DNA from: Pseudalkalibacillus sp051842935
GTDB taxonomy: Bacteria; Bacillota; Bacilli; Bacillales; Fictibacillaceae
Assembly (NCBI RefSeq): GCF_051842935.1
Contig: NZ_JBPXRR010000001.1
Coordinates: 2,976,001-3,040,000, forward strand
Direction of reading: 5' to 3'
Length of the DNA stretch: 64,000 nucleotides
Under the pieces are notes generated by a model that worked only from the letters and a program-made list of their open reading frames with translations, searched no databases and was not told the origin of the DNA. Positions 55,008-63,809 of this stretch are shown piece after piece. The translations under genes and the position numbers were made by a program. The stretch's first letter is position 1; every line of letters starts with the position of its first letter.

Positions 55008-57419
55008 TCACTCTGCCGGTACCAACCTTAGTTGGTCGCCGTCAGCATAGTCTTCTTTTTCGATGCTAGTCGTATGATAGGTCCCATTCGCCCAATCCAA
55101 CACTTGATCATCATACCACGTACTTAAAACATGTCCTGATTGACCAGGACCGACAATGTTTTGTGAGCGTTGAATATCTGAAAGATCGACAACGGTACGC
55201 CATGCTGCTCCATGATTCACTTTGCCGGTCTTTTGATCCCAGCCGGCCGCCATAACTGTGACGCGGCTTCCTCCAACTTCCACTTCATCCGGGTTGAACA
55301 ATAGGTTCAAGGGTTCGATGGAGCCAAGAGGGTGTTCAAACAACAAGGAATGATACTGCCCCCATCGCCAGTTTTTCGTTTCATCTCCTTGCAGGGCGAC
55401 AGCCTCTTTTACAGCTCGTTTAAAAGATTCCGTAGCGGCTGCTTTCAATCCTCCTGCATCCCTCATCCATATCCCTATTTCGCCTCGATCGGCATTTCGG
55501 ATCAGCTCATCTACTGCTTGTGCCCGTCCATCAAAGAACTTCATCATTTTCTTATCGATTTGATCTTCAAACAATACGTCACTCATGGCAGACATCCATA
55601 AATGGAATAACAACGGTCCCCCTAGATCTATCCGGTCCTCATAACTCCATTTAGCGAGCAGTTCATACCCATCATTTTCAATCTCATTCAGGTCCGTTCT
55701 TGAGATTTTCGGTAAAAGGATCGGAACCATTTCAGCAGCTTGGAGGTTGTACTGATCCATCTGCAAATCTTTCATCGATTTCGTCGTCAGCTGGCCGATT
55801 CTCGACAATGTATCTACAATCCGTTGTTGCCGGTACGGTTGTGCCCATATATGCGTAATGTGATAAGGGTAATCGTCATCAACAATCTTGTTATTGGCCG
55901 TAGCGATGAATCCTTTAGAAGGGTTTACGACCGTCGGAAGGTCCTCCCATGGAATATAGCCCTCCCATTCATATTCGTCTGTCCAACCTGGCACAGGAAG
56001 CAGGCTGTCCCCTTTCTTACGAATCGGAATCAAACCGTTCGCACGGTAAGCGATATCACCATCAACAGAAGCGAACACAAAGTTTTGTGCCGGAGTATGG
56101 AAGTACGTCAAGGCTTCCTTAAACGTGTCCCAATCATCTGCCTGGTTCATACGGATCACCGCCTCAAGCTCGGTGGATGGGTCCAGGGCGGTCCACCTCA
56201 TAGCCAGGGCTGTATCCTTTTCGTCGTATCGAGCAAATTCAGAAACGATCGGACCATGTCTTGTAATCGTCACTTGATGATCGACGGTTTCGCCATCTTT
56301 TACTTTGATCGGTTCATCAATGACTTCAGCCTTTTCCCATTCTTCGTTATATAAGAAGAGTTCTGCGTTCTCCGGATGTCTTTTTTCGATATAAAGATCC
56401 TGCACATCCGGTCCAACATTCGTAACTCCCCAAGCGATCTTTTCATTGTGTCCGACGATGATTCCTGGGATGCCAGCGAATATGACCCCGCTGACATTCA
56501 TCTCATCCGCCTTCAGATGTGTTTCGTACCAAATTGACGGTGTTCCAAGTCCGAGATGTGGATCGTTCGCTAGAAGAGGAACCCCACTTTCTGTTTTCTG
56601 ACCAGCAACGACCCAGTTGTTACTCCCATTGAACGGATCCGGGATAACGGCACCCGCAAAAGATTTTTCGAAATCAACGGGATGTGACTTCGCTTCTGAT
56701 ATGATGACCGGCCCGTCTTTAGGATAGGACGGGAAAAGTTCCAACGCTTTCTCTTCCGGAAAAGTCTGTAATAAGTACTGTCTGAAAGCTTGTCCTTCCC
56801 AATGACCCCCTAAGTCGAAAGCCATGTATTTGCCGATTGTCAAAGAGTCGGTCGGCGTCCATTTTTCCGGTTCATAATCCAGAATTGTAAACTCCGGCGG
56901 GAGTATGTTTTTCTCTTTCGCTTCTTTTATGTATGCATTCACCCCATCGGCATACCACTGGAGGATTTTTTGAGCATCGGTGGAGTATTGATCATAAGAG
57001 GCTTCAGCCGCTCTTCTTAAACCAAGTGTCCGGAAAAAGCGATCACGGTCAACCGTTCCATCGCCTACAACTTCACTTAATCTTCCTGAAGCTAGACGTC
57101 TGCTCAAGTCCATTTGAAAGAGACGATCCTGGGCAGTAACGAAACCTTGTGCCATATAAAGATCTTTCAAGCTGCCAGCCTCGATATGGGGAGTCCCCGC
57201 CTGATCCCGATAGACCGATACAGGACCCGTAAGTCCAGCTAATGCTCTTTCTCCTCTGATATCTGGGAGACTTCTCTGAAGGACATAGATCGCGATTGAT
57301 GTGACAATCAATGCAAGTATGAGAATGATAGTGAAACCGATGGTCAATCCTTTTTTGAGCTTCGTCCCCCGACTGGTCCTATACTCTTTTTCATATTCTC
57401 TCTCGATGACCTTTTCCAT
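55008..57419 (-). CDS. Penicillin acylase family (Ntn) hydrolase
   Basis: 803 aa. N-terminal anchor about 25-48 (GLTIGFTIILILALIVTSIAIYVL), then the alpha part (PVSVYRDQAGTPHIEAGSLKDLYMAQGFVTAQDRLFQMDLSRRLASGRLSE) and the beta part starting at the nucleophile serine in NGSNNWVVAGQKT near residue 272; self-cleavage before that Ser makes the active Ntn enzyme. LLANDPHLGLGTPSIWYE and GVIFAGIPGIIVGHNEKIAWGVTN are conserved. Cleaves N-acyl bonds such as acyl-homoserine lactones or beta-lactam side chains; the natural substrate is not known. It follows the nucleotidyltransferase gene by 27 bases. Confidence 0.93.
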   Translation of the reverse strand: MEKVIEREYEKEYRTSRGTKLKKGLTIGFTIILILALIVTSIAIYVLQRSLPDIRGERALAGLTGPVSVYRDQAGTPHIEAGSLKDLYMAQGFVTAQDRLFQMDLSRRLASGRLSEVVGDGTVDRDRFFRTLGLRRAAEASYDQYSTDAQKILQWYADGVNAYIKEAKEKNILPPEFTILDYEPEKWTPTDSLTIGKYMAFDLGGHWEGQAFRQYLLQTFPEEKALELFPSYPKDGPVIISEAKSHPVDFEKSFAGAVIPDPFNGSNNWVVAGQKTESGVPLLANDPHLGLGTPSIWYETHLKADEMNVSGVIFAGIPGIIVGHNEKIAWGVTNVGPDVQDLYIEKRHPENAELFLYNEEWEKAEVIDEPIKVKDGETVDHQVTITRHGPIVSEFARYDEKDTALAMRWTALDPSTELEAVIRMNQADDWDTFKEALTYFHTPAQNFVFASVDGDIAYRANGLIPIRKKGDSLLPVPGWTDEYEWEGYIPWEDLPTVVNPSKGFIATANNKIVDDDYPYHITHIWAQPYRQQRIVDTLSRIGQLTTKSMKDLQMDQYNLQAAEMVPILLPKISRTDLNEIENDGYELLAKWSYEDRIDLGGPLLFHLWMSAMSDVLFEDQIDKKMMKFFDGRAQAVDELIRNADRGEIGIWMRDAGGLKAAATESFKRAVKEAVALQGDETKNWRWGQYHSLLFEHPLGSIEPLNLLFNPDEVEVGGSRVTVMAAGWDQKTGKVNHGAAWRTVVDLSDIQRSQNIVGPGQSGHVLSTWYDDQVLDWANGTYHTTSIEKEDYADGDQLRLVPAE

Positions 57420-57446
57420 TCTGCCTCCCCTTTCAAAGCCATTCCG

Positions 57447-58286
57447 TTAACTCGGCTTGACACCCGGCCGGTTCGCTTGTGCCTGTTGCATGTGAGCTGT
57501 GAGATCCAGTCCAGGATTATGTTTCTGAACAAGTTGCCCGGTCTCATAAATCAATTGCTCTAAAACCCTTATTCTTTCTGTTGGGTTATCCGCGTAAAAA
57601 ACAGTTGTCATCCTTTCATAGAAACGATCCGGTTTCCATTTCATTCGGTCGCTCGTTTCTTTCAGCCACTTCATGCCAGGATGATGGATATATTGATGAT
57701 TCAAGGCTTGCAAAGAAAGCATCAGTTTCATTCCGATATCCGCTAGTGTCTTTTGAAATAAGAGCACATCACCCCGATCAATGAGCGCTTCTCTGCTCTG
57801 CCAGGGCCCGCCGAATTCAAACGCCTGTTCAATCAAACCTTTTTTCAAACGTTCAGGATATGGAAAAACCCGATCATAAATCTCTTGGAAACGTGTTTCG
57901 CCTATAAAGGGTTTCCCGTCTGCGACAGCCCCAATCAAGCACTGCTTTTCCAATGAGAGGTCGCCGTTTTTCATATCCTGTATGAATTGCTCGACCGTCT
58001 TTGTCAAAAAACTGCTGATTTCAAACTTCGTACCATTGACGAGATAGGTTTCGGACCATTCCAAGTCCTCGTATGGATAAAAGGACAGGATTTCTCCTCC
58101 TGCTTTTCGGATCGGACTTTGCCGCTCTTCATCTGTCGGAGGTTCCTTCCATAGTAAAAACAGTTCTATGTCGGAATATCGGTCTTCCCACCCTCTCGAG
58201 ACCGACCCACCAAGAAATAAAACCTCTAATTTCGGATTGTTTATGTAGTAATCTGCCATTTGTCGTGCTTCTTGTTGTAAGTTCAT
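57447..58286 (-). CDS. Nucleotidyltransferase-fold protein (DUF4037-like)
   Basis: 279 aa. The N-terminal domain has the polymerase-beta nucleotidyltransferase motif GGSVSRGWEDRYSDIELFL (GS-x11-D-x-E) with two acidic residues; a helical C-terminal domain (HPGMKWLKETSDRMKWKPDRFYERMTTVFYADNPTERIRVLEQLIYETGQLV) resembles DUF4037. This is the fold of aminoglycoside adenylyltransferases and related enzymes, but there is no evidence for resistance here. I start at the ATG at 58286, eight bases after AGGAG. Probably co-transcribed with the acylase gene. Confidence 0.8.
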   Translation of the reverse strand: MNLQQEARQMADYYINNPKLEVLFLGGSVSRGWEDRYSDIELFLLWKEPPTDEERQSPIRKAGGEILSFYPYEDLEWSETYLVNGTKFEISSFLTKTVEQFIQDMKNGDLSLEKQCLIGAVADGKPFIGETRFQEIYDRVFPYPERLKKGLIEQAFEFGGPWQSREALIDRGDVLLFQKTLADIGMKLMLSLQALNHQYIHHPGMKWLKETSDRMKWKPDRFYERMTTVFYADNPTERIRVLEQLIYETGQLVQKHNPGLDLTAHMQQAQANRPGVKPS

Positions 58287-58395
58287 TTTCATTCTCCTAT
58301 TTCATGGAAATACAACTCAAGTATATCAAAATATTTCGAAAAATAATTCAACTTTTTGTTAAAATGTAAAGAATATTGAAAAAGGAGCGAGAAGG

Positions 58396-59193
58396 ATGAA
58401 ACATACACTGCATCATCAATATCGAACGAGTAAACCATTGAACGCGCGTATTCAATTACATGAAATGTATGGTACCAACCCAGTCAGCTGGTCAGAATGG
58501 TATTTCAATCAAATGAGATTTTCAGATACAGATACCATCCTGGATGTTGGTTGTGGAACGGGATGGTTTTGGGCAGAGAATGCAAAGAAACTGCCAAAAT
58601 CGTTAAAACTGTTCTTGATGGACCAGTCTGCAGGGATGATTGAGGAAGCGAAAAATAATTTGGAGGCAGCAGGCGTTTCGGCTGAATTTTACGTCGGTGA
58701 TCTATGTTCTCTTCCATTTCATGCTGAGGAATTTGATATCGTCATGGCGAACCATATGCTTTATCACCTATCAGATCACAACCGTAAAAAGGGGTTGATG
58801 GAATTACGTCGAGTTTTGAAACAAGGTGGGACCTGTTATACGTCGACTGTTGGTGAAAATCACTTGGTAGAACTGAGCCAAATCTTGAAAGATTTCAACC
58901 CATCCTTACGCTATGACACGTCGAAATTCCATCAAGCATTCGGACTACAGAATGGCCAAAGTCAGCTCCAGGAGATATTCTCTGAAGTTTCCCGCTCTCT
59001 ATATGACTGTCACTTGAAAGTTACAGAAGCTCGTCCACTCGTTGAATATGTGCTTTCAACCATGAGTGAGGCTGCAATAGAGTTACAAACGGACAACGGG
59101 AAATCGTTTGAAGATTTTATTGCCCTGAAGATTCAACAAGTAGGTCCTGTCTTCATTACAAAAGAAACTGGATACTTCAAGTCCTCGAAATAA
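58396..59193 (+). CDS. Class I SAM-dependent methyltransferase
   Basis: 265 aa. SAM-binding motif I TILDVGCGTGWFWAENA near residue 48, the acidic residue in LFLMDQSAGMIEEAK, motif with D in VGDLCSLPFHAEEFDIVMANHMLYHL, and RRVLKQGGTCYTSTVGENH after it: the Methyltransf_11/25 order. Substrate unknown. AAAGGAGCG before ATG; divergent from the nucleotidyltransferase gene. Confidence 0.9.
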   Translation: MKHTLHHQYRTSKPLNARIQLHEMYGTNPVSWSEWYFNQMRFSDTDTILDVGCGTGWFWAENAKKLPKSLKLFLMDQSAGMIEEAKNNLEAAGVSAEFYVGDLCSLPFHAEEFDIVMANHMLYHLSDHNRKKGLMELRRVLKQGGTCYTSTVGENHLVELSQILKDFNPSLRYDTSKFHQAFGLQNGQSQLQEIFSEVSRSLYDCHLKVTEARPLVEYVLSTMSEAAIELQTDNGKSFEDFIALKIQQVGPVFITKETGYFKSSK

Positions 59194-59321
59194 GGAAGCG
59201 GATGGTATACCCCCAGTATAGACGGACATGATTAGAACATATATGAATACGAACCAAATTTTACCCTTTACTCTTTTTTTGATAGATTTAGTAAGAGAAA
59301 ATATTGTGAAGGAGTGCCGTC

Positions 59322-60452
59322 ATGCTGGATTGGTATTATACAACCATCGATTATTTGACCGATCTGAACTTTTGGATCGATATCGGAATTGCACTTGCTA
59401 TTTTCATTGGCATTGCTGTGTTTCGAAAGCTGTTCACCAAATATATCTTCAGATTAATTACGAACCTAACTGATAAGACCTCAACACAAGTTTTACATAA
59501 AATTTTGCTCGCCTTTGAACGTCCGTTGAATGTGTTCTTCATTTTCCTCGGGTTATATCTGGCTTACGAATCTTTAGAAATAAGTGAGCGATTTGTCCAA
59601 CTACCACTCAGACTTTTCCGTTCATCTGTCATCCTGATGATCTCTTGGGGGCTTGTTAATTTATCCTCCTCATCATCAGTCCTGTTCCATAGATTCCATC
59701 ATCGACTGGATCTACAGGTAGATCAGATTCTAATTCCGTTCGTATCAAGAGTCCTGAAATTCGTCATCGTCGCAATCAGCATCAGTGTCCTTGCACAAGA
59801 GTGGGGCTATGACGTCAACGGATTTGTAGCCGGCCTTGGTATCGGCGGTTTGGCGTTCGCTTTCGCTGCAAAAGAAGCACTCGGGAATCTGTTCGGCGGT
59901 ATCGTCATCATCATCGAGCGGCCGTTTTCAATCGGTGATTGGATTCAGACGCCATCTGTAGAAGGGGTGGTTGAAGACATCAACTTCCGCAGTACGCAGG
60001 TCCGAACGTTTGCCGATGCATTGGTAACTGTTCCAAACGCTAATATCGCGAACGACCCAATCACGAACTGGACGCGTATGCGTAAGCGCCGTGTCTACTT
60101 CAATCTTGGTGTCACCTATACGACTCCGAAAGAGAAGCTTGAAACGTGTGTGAAAAAGATTAAAGACATGCTGAAGGAACATCAAGAGGTCCATCCGGAA
60201 CTGATTGAAGTTCGCTTTGATAAATACAACGATAGCAGTCTGGATATCATGATTTACTTCTTCACGAAAACGACGGCTTGGGTCAATTACTTGGATGTCA
60301 AGGAAGATATCAATCTGCGCATCATGGAAATCCTTGATCGTGAAGGTGTATCCGTCGCATTCCCAAGCAGAAGCATCTATGTAGAGAAAGAGGATTTTTC
60401 TCTAGAAACAGAAGAAAATGACACGAATGGTAAACCGGAGGCAAAAGAATGA
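59322..60452 (+). CDS. MscS-type mechanosensitive channel
   Basis: 376 aa. Four or five membrane segments, ending with the pore helix GFVAGLGIGGLAFAFAAKEALGNLFGGIVIIIERPFSIGDWI (residues about 168-209), whose Gly/Ala pattern is diagnostic. The beta domain continues VEGVVEDINFRSTQVRTFADALVTVPNANIANDPITNW, then the alpha/beta C-terminal domain. Opens on osmotic downshock to release solutes. B. subtilis YhdY-like. GAAGGAGTG before ATG. The GNAT gene overlaps its stop by four bases. Confidence 0.95.
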   Translation: MLDWYYTTIDYLTDLNFWIDIGIALAIFIGIAVFRKLFTKYIFRLITNLTDKTSTQVLHKILLAFERPLNVFFIFLGLYLAYESLEISERFVQLPLRLFRSSVILMISWGLVNLSSSSSVLFHRFHHRLDLQVDQILIPFVSRVLKFVIVAISISVLAQEWGYDVNGFVAGLGIGGLAFAFAAKEALGNLFGGIVIIIERPFSIGDWIQTPSVEGVVEDINFRSTQVRTFADALVTVPNANIANDPITNWTRMRKRRVYFNLGVTYTTPKEKLETCVKKIKDMLKEHQEVHPELIEVRFDKYNDSSLDIMIYFFTKTTAWVNYLDVKEDINLRIMEILDREGVSVAFPSRSIYVEKEDFSLETEENDTNGKPEAKE

Positions 60453-61315
60453 AATTGACGATCCGCCGATACGAAAACGAAAGCGATATGGACCTTCAGT
60501 ATGATTTCTGGAGAAAAGTGACCTCTGACCTTCCCTATGCGTGGAAGCCGACGCTGTCACCGAAGAAGTTTCGCCAACAGAATGAGTTTGACCCTGAAAC
60601 CCGCTGTTTTGCTTTCGACGGAGACAAGCTGGTTGGACATATGGGTTTTACAGGCGAAGGAAGTTTCGTATCTTTAGGCTACCCCTGGGTATTGGAAGGA
60701 TATGAAGGCGCTCTACAGGAAGAGATGTTCGAGAGAATCTACCACTATGCCATCAGTCCGGAGTACGGAGCGAATATGTTCGCTCAGCGTTTCCGATCAC
60801 AATGGACGACGCAGATCGAATTCTTCAAAAGCAAAGGATTCGAGGTGACTGGCCGCTCTCCGATTTTCGGAAGGGATATTTCTAAAGTTCCTGTGCCAGT
60901 GACGAAGGGAATCGAGCTGAAAATCGAGTCAGGGTTCGATATCGATACCTTCGTGTGTACTGCACAGAAATTACCTGGAACAACCGAGCAAGACCTATCG
61001 TTTTACCGGACATATTATGCTTCGGTGGATTTTGATTTTACCGTTTTATGTGTAAAAGAGGCCGACGTAATCGGTTGCTTCGGTGTCACCCACCGAAAAG
61101 ACACAGGGTATGCTGAAGTGATTGCTTCTTCTTTGGCTGAAGGAGATTCACATCTATTCGAAGGTGTCATTTCAACCATCATCAATGAGCTCTATGAACG
61201 CAACGCCGGCTCAATCAGCATTTATGAAGCGGCTGCTCCAACTACTAAACATCTTACAAACCTAGGTTTTCAAAAAGTCACAGAAGACATCATGATGATG
61301 AAAAAAGTCGATTGA
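60449..61315 (+). CDS. GNAT family N-acetyltransferase
   Basis: 288 aa. N-terminal GNAT domain (IRRYENESDMDLQYDFWRKVTSDLPYAW ... CFAFDGDKLVGHMGFTGEGSFVSLGYPWV) followed by a second GNAT-like half (VLCVKEADVIGCFGVTHRKDTGYAEVIAS ... STIINELYERNAGSISIYEAAAPTTKHLTNLGFQKV). The acetyl-CoA loop Q/R-x-x-G-x-A is degenerate in both halves, so activity is uncertain. Start ATG overlaps the mscS-type gene (ATGA). Substrate unknown. Confidence 0.82.
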   Translation: MKLTIRRYENESDMDLQYDFWRKVTSDLPYAWKPTLSPKKFRQQNEFDPETRCFAFDGDKLVGHMGFTGEGSFVSLGYPWVLEGYEGALQEEMFERIYHYAISPEYGANMFAQRFRSQWTTQIEFFKSKGFEVTGRSPIFGRDISKVPVPVTKGIELKIESGFDIDTFVCTAQKLPGTTEQDLSFYRTYYASVDFDFTVLCVKEADVIGCFGVTHRKDTGYAEVIASSLAEGDSHLFEGVISTIINELYERNAGSISIYEAAAPTTKHLTNLGFQKVTEDIMMMKKVD

Positions 61316-61320
61316 ACATG

Positions 61321-61350
61321 AAAAGCCGCCGGAATTCCGGCGGCTTTCGT
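61321..61350. terminator. Bidirectional terminator between GNAT and DUF2188 genes
   Basis: Perfect 26-bp palindrome, arms AAAGCCGCCGGAA and TTCCGGCGGCTTT. Confidence 0.85.
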
Positions 61351-61358
61351 TATGTTTG

Positions 61359-61577
61359 TCATCCATTTATGGAATATTTGCTGACATCTTCGACTTCTCC
61401 ATTTTCGCGGTGTAGGACGACTTGGCTCGGACGCGCTTCATCTGCCATTTTCCTTGCTTCGTCCGTTGCGGCATCCTTCGTATCGAAGGTCTTTTCTGAA
61501 TGGTCTCTGCCCTCGATTTTGATATCCCACTTATTGTTGTCTTCGTTCGGTACGACATGGTAGATCTTAGCTTCCAT
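61359..61577 (-). CDS. DUF2188 domain protein
   Basis: 72 aa. The DUF2188 pattern covers the whole protein: AKIYHVVPNEDNNKWDIKIEGRDHSEKTFDTKDAATDEARKMADEARPSQVVLHRENGEVED, with W-x-I/V, then an alpha helix, then Q-V-V-L-H. Function unknown. I use the ATG at 61577, six bases after AAGGAGGA. A SigB-like promoter is upstream, so a general stress role is plausible. Confidence 0.88.
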   Translation of the reverse strand: MEAKIYHVVPNEDNNKWDIKIEGRDHSEKTFDTKDAATDEARKMADEARPSQVVLHRENGEVEDVSKYSING

Positions 61578-61612
61578 TTTCCATTCCTCCTTCATTTTTC
61601 TGTGATAGTTAT

Positions 61613-61637
61613 ATACCCTGCTTGTAAATATTTACAC
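61613..61637 (-). promoter_or_regulatory. Candidate SigB promoter of the DUF2188 gene
   Basis: Minus strand GTGTAA (61637-61632), 13 bases, GGGTAT (61618-61613); the consensus is GTTTAA-N12/14-GGGTAT, so one mismatch. Confidence 0.6.
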
Positions 61638-61696
61638 CTATTTTTCGGTTGAATTGCCTTATTTCAGGTCAAAGTAACAGTACGGAGGTGAACGAA

Positions 61697-61819
61697 TTGA
61701 AGAAAAAGAAGAAGAATGCGACTACATCAGGATTGCCATCCTCCCAGCCGGAAGGTCAAGGTACCGGCATCGAAATAGGAACACCGCTCGATTCGACTAG
61801 AAAGAAAAAGAAGAAGTAA
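61697..61819 (+). CDS. Small Lys-capped protein, unknown
   Basis: 40 aa encoded by TTG with a strong GGAGGTG seven bases before it: MKKKKKNATTSGLPSSQPE, then GQGTGIEIGTPLDSTRKKKKK. Both ends are runs of five lysines and the middle is small and polar, so the protein is basic and probably disordered; nucleic-acid binding is one possibility. I do not recognise the family. The gene is easy to miss because of its size and TTG start. Confidence 0.55.
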   Translation: MKKKKKNATTSGLPSSQPEGQGTGIEIGTPLDSTRKKKKK

Positions 61820-61939
61820 ATGTGAGAAGGGTAACCACGTGTCAGGCACAGCGTTACCCTTTTGTTCAAAACAACGAGTAACCTTACATAGTAAAGGGTA
61901 AACATCACTATCATCATTTTCGAGTTGTTGGAGGTATAT

Positions 61940-62914
61940 ATGCGATCTTTTCCTAAACCAAGAGTCGTCGTCAGCAAGTGCTTGGAGTTCGAGGCCTGCC
62001 GTTATAACGGAGATGTGTTGAAGGACATGACCGTACGCCGTTTAATGCCATATGTAGAATTCATACCGATCTGTCCTGAAGTAGAAATCGGTCTCGGAAC
62101 CCCTAGAGAGACGGTCAGGCTCGTTTCTCAGGAAAATGAAGTACGAATGATTCAACCCTCTACAAAACAAGATCTGACAGAAGACATGAATACGTTCAGC
62201 CGAGCGTTTTTTGATTCCTTGCCAGATGTGGACGGCTTCATCCTGAAAAACCGCTCCCCTAGCTGTGGAACACGTGATGTGCGAATTTACACGGGAGTAG
62301 AGAAAGCACCCGTCAAAGAAAAAGGTACTGGCCTCTTTGGAGGAAACGTGTTAAATGAGTATGGAAACCTTGCCATTGAAGAAGAAGGCCGATTGTCTAA
62401 CTTTACAATCAGGGAACACTTCCTCACAAAGTTGTACACATTGACTTCCTTTCGTATTCTAAAGGGAGATCCGTCGATACAAAAATTGATCCAATTTCAA
62501 TCACAGAACAAATATTTGTTCATGGCCTATAACCAAACACGTATGAAAAAGATGGGAAGAATCATTGCAAACCATAAGCAGTATGATTCCATTGACGAAG
62601 TATTTGCGGAATATGAACAAGAGCTTCATGCGATGTTCCAAAAAGCTGCCCGATACACGTCCAACATCAATGTATGCCAGCACATCATGGGCTATTTTTC
62701 AGAGGAGTTGAGTAAAAATGAACGGGACCATTTTCTGCACTTGTTAGAACGCTATAAGGACCGGAAAATACCGCTCAGCAACCTTTTAAGCATTTTGAAG
62801 TCATGGGTATATCGCTTTGACAACGAATACCTTCTGCAACAATCGTTTTTCGAACCTTACCCGGAAGATCTGGTCGAGATGGCCGACTCAGGAAAAGGAA
62901 GAAGTTATGCATGA
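61940..62914 (+). CDS. DUF523/DUF1722 protein (YbgA-like)
   Basis: 324 aa. N-terminal DUF523: VVVSKCLEFEACRYNGDVL, FIPICPEVEIGLGTPRE and KNRSPSCGTRDVRIY, whose cysteines (C19-type, C-P-E and SCG) may hold an iron-sulfur cluster. C-terminal DUF1722: NQTRMKKMGRIIANHKQYDSIDEVFAEYEQELHAMF ... NVCQHIMGYFSEELSKNERDHFLHLLERYKDRKIPLSNLLSILKSWVYRFDNEYLLQQSFFEPYPEDL, the helical YbgA domain. Often near photolyase genes in other bacteria; none is here. Start at 61940 behind TTGGAGG. Confidence 0.9.
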   Translation: MRSFPKPRVVVSKCLEFEACRYNGDVLKDMTVRRLMPYVEFIPICPEVEIGLGTPRETVRLVSQENEVRMIQPSTKQDLTEDMNTFSRAFFDSLPDVDGFILKNRSPSCGTRDVRIYTGVEKAPVKEKGTGLFGGNVLNEYGNLAIEEEGRLSNFTIREHFLTKLYTLTSFRILKGDPSIQKLIQFQSQNKYLFMAYNQTRMKKMGRIIANHKQYDSIDEVFAEYEQELHAMFQKAARYTSNINVCQHIMGYFSEELSKNERDHFLHLLERYKDRKIPLSNLLSILKSWVYRFDNEYLLQQSFFEPYPEDLVEMADSGKGRSYA

Positions 62915-62943
62915 AGACCGAGCCTCAGGCTTGGTCTTTTTGC
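62914..62943 (+). terminator. Terminator of the DUF523/DUF1722 gene
   Basis: AAGACCGAGCC/GGCTTGGTCTT stem with one G:T pair, then TTTT. Confidence 0.85.
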
Positions 62944-62946
62944 AAG

Positions 62947-62977
62947 ACAAAAAGCTGCCCCTAAGGACAGCTTTCAC
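62947..62977 (-). terminator. Terminator of ung
   Basis: AAAGCTGTCC/GGGCAGCTTT stem and TTTTTG tail on the minus strand. Confidence 0.8.
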
Positions 62978-63028
62978 TTTTAGTTGATTCTTTGAAATTC
63001 ATTCGGCATTTCCAAGAGACTCATTCAC

Positions 63029-63709
63029 CTATCGATCCAGATCCGGTATACGCCAATCGATTTCCTCCATCCCATTCTCTCGGAGGAACATATTGATTTT
63101 TGAAAAAGGTCGACTGCCGAAGAATCCTTTGTTCGCTGAAAAAGGACTTGGGTGAGGTGATTTCAGAATCAAGTGATGACCATTCGTGATGAGCTCTTCT
63201 TTCGCTTGAGCATGTCTCCCCCACAACAAAAATACGACTGGTTTTTCCCTTTCATTCAATGTCTGGATCACGGAATTCGTAAACTGCTCCCAGCCTAAGC
63301 CTTTGTGGGAATTGGGTTCCTTTTTCCGTACGGTGAGCACTGTGTTCAGCAGCAAGACACCTTGTTTGGCCCAATGAAGTAACGATCCATGGTTCGGGAT
63401 ATCATGTCCAAGGTCAGCTTGAAGCTCCTTGAAGATATTTTTCAGAGACGGTGGCTGTCGTACACCTGGTTGAACTGAAAAGCTTAACCCATGCGCTTGT
63501 CCTGGTCCGTGATAAGGGTCCTGTCCGATGAGCACGACCTTCGCATCCTCGTAAGATGTATAGTGAAGCGCATTGAAGATATCATACATATCTGGAAAAA
63601 CGGTATGGGTACCATATTCCACTTTCAATTGCTCTCTCAGTTTATGATAATAGTCCTTTTCGAACTCCTCTCTTAGAAGTACAGACCAATCATTTTGTAG
63701 GATTTCCAT
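63029..63709 (-). CDS. ung: Uracil-DNA glycosylase
   Basis: 226 aa, family 1 UDG. Removes uracil from DNA to start base excision repair. Water-activating motif GQDPYHGPGQAHGLSFS (D64), the proline-rich loop PPSLKNIFKELQADLG, LLLNTVLTVRKKEPNSHKGLGWEQFT, and the leucine-intercalation loop HPSPFSANKGFFGSRPFS with the catalytic His near 187. No LexA box seen. Corresponds to B. subtilis ywdG in the same neighbourhood as gerQ and ywdI. Confidence 0.97.
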   Translation of the reverse strand: MEILQNDWSVLLREEFEKDYYHKLREQLKVEYGTHTVFPDMYDIFNALHYTSYEDAKVVLIGQDPYHGPGQAHGLSFSVQPGVRQPPSLKNIFKELQADLGHDIPNHGSLLHWAKQGVLLLNTVLTVRKKEPNSHKGLGWEQFTNSVIQTLNEREKPVVFLLWGRHAQAKEELITNGHHLILKSPHPSPFSANKGFFGSRPFSKINMFLRENGMEEIDWRIPDLDR

Positions 63710-63809
63710 CGTTCAATCACCTGTTTTTAACGTTGTTTTACGGGTAGTATATCACACGAAATTATCCCATTCGATGCCCGTATTATTTCCCCGACAATAT
63801 TCTACACCG

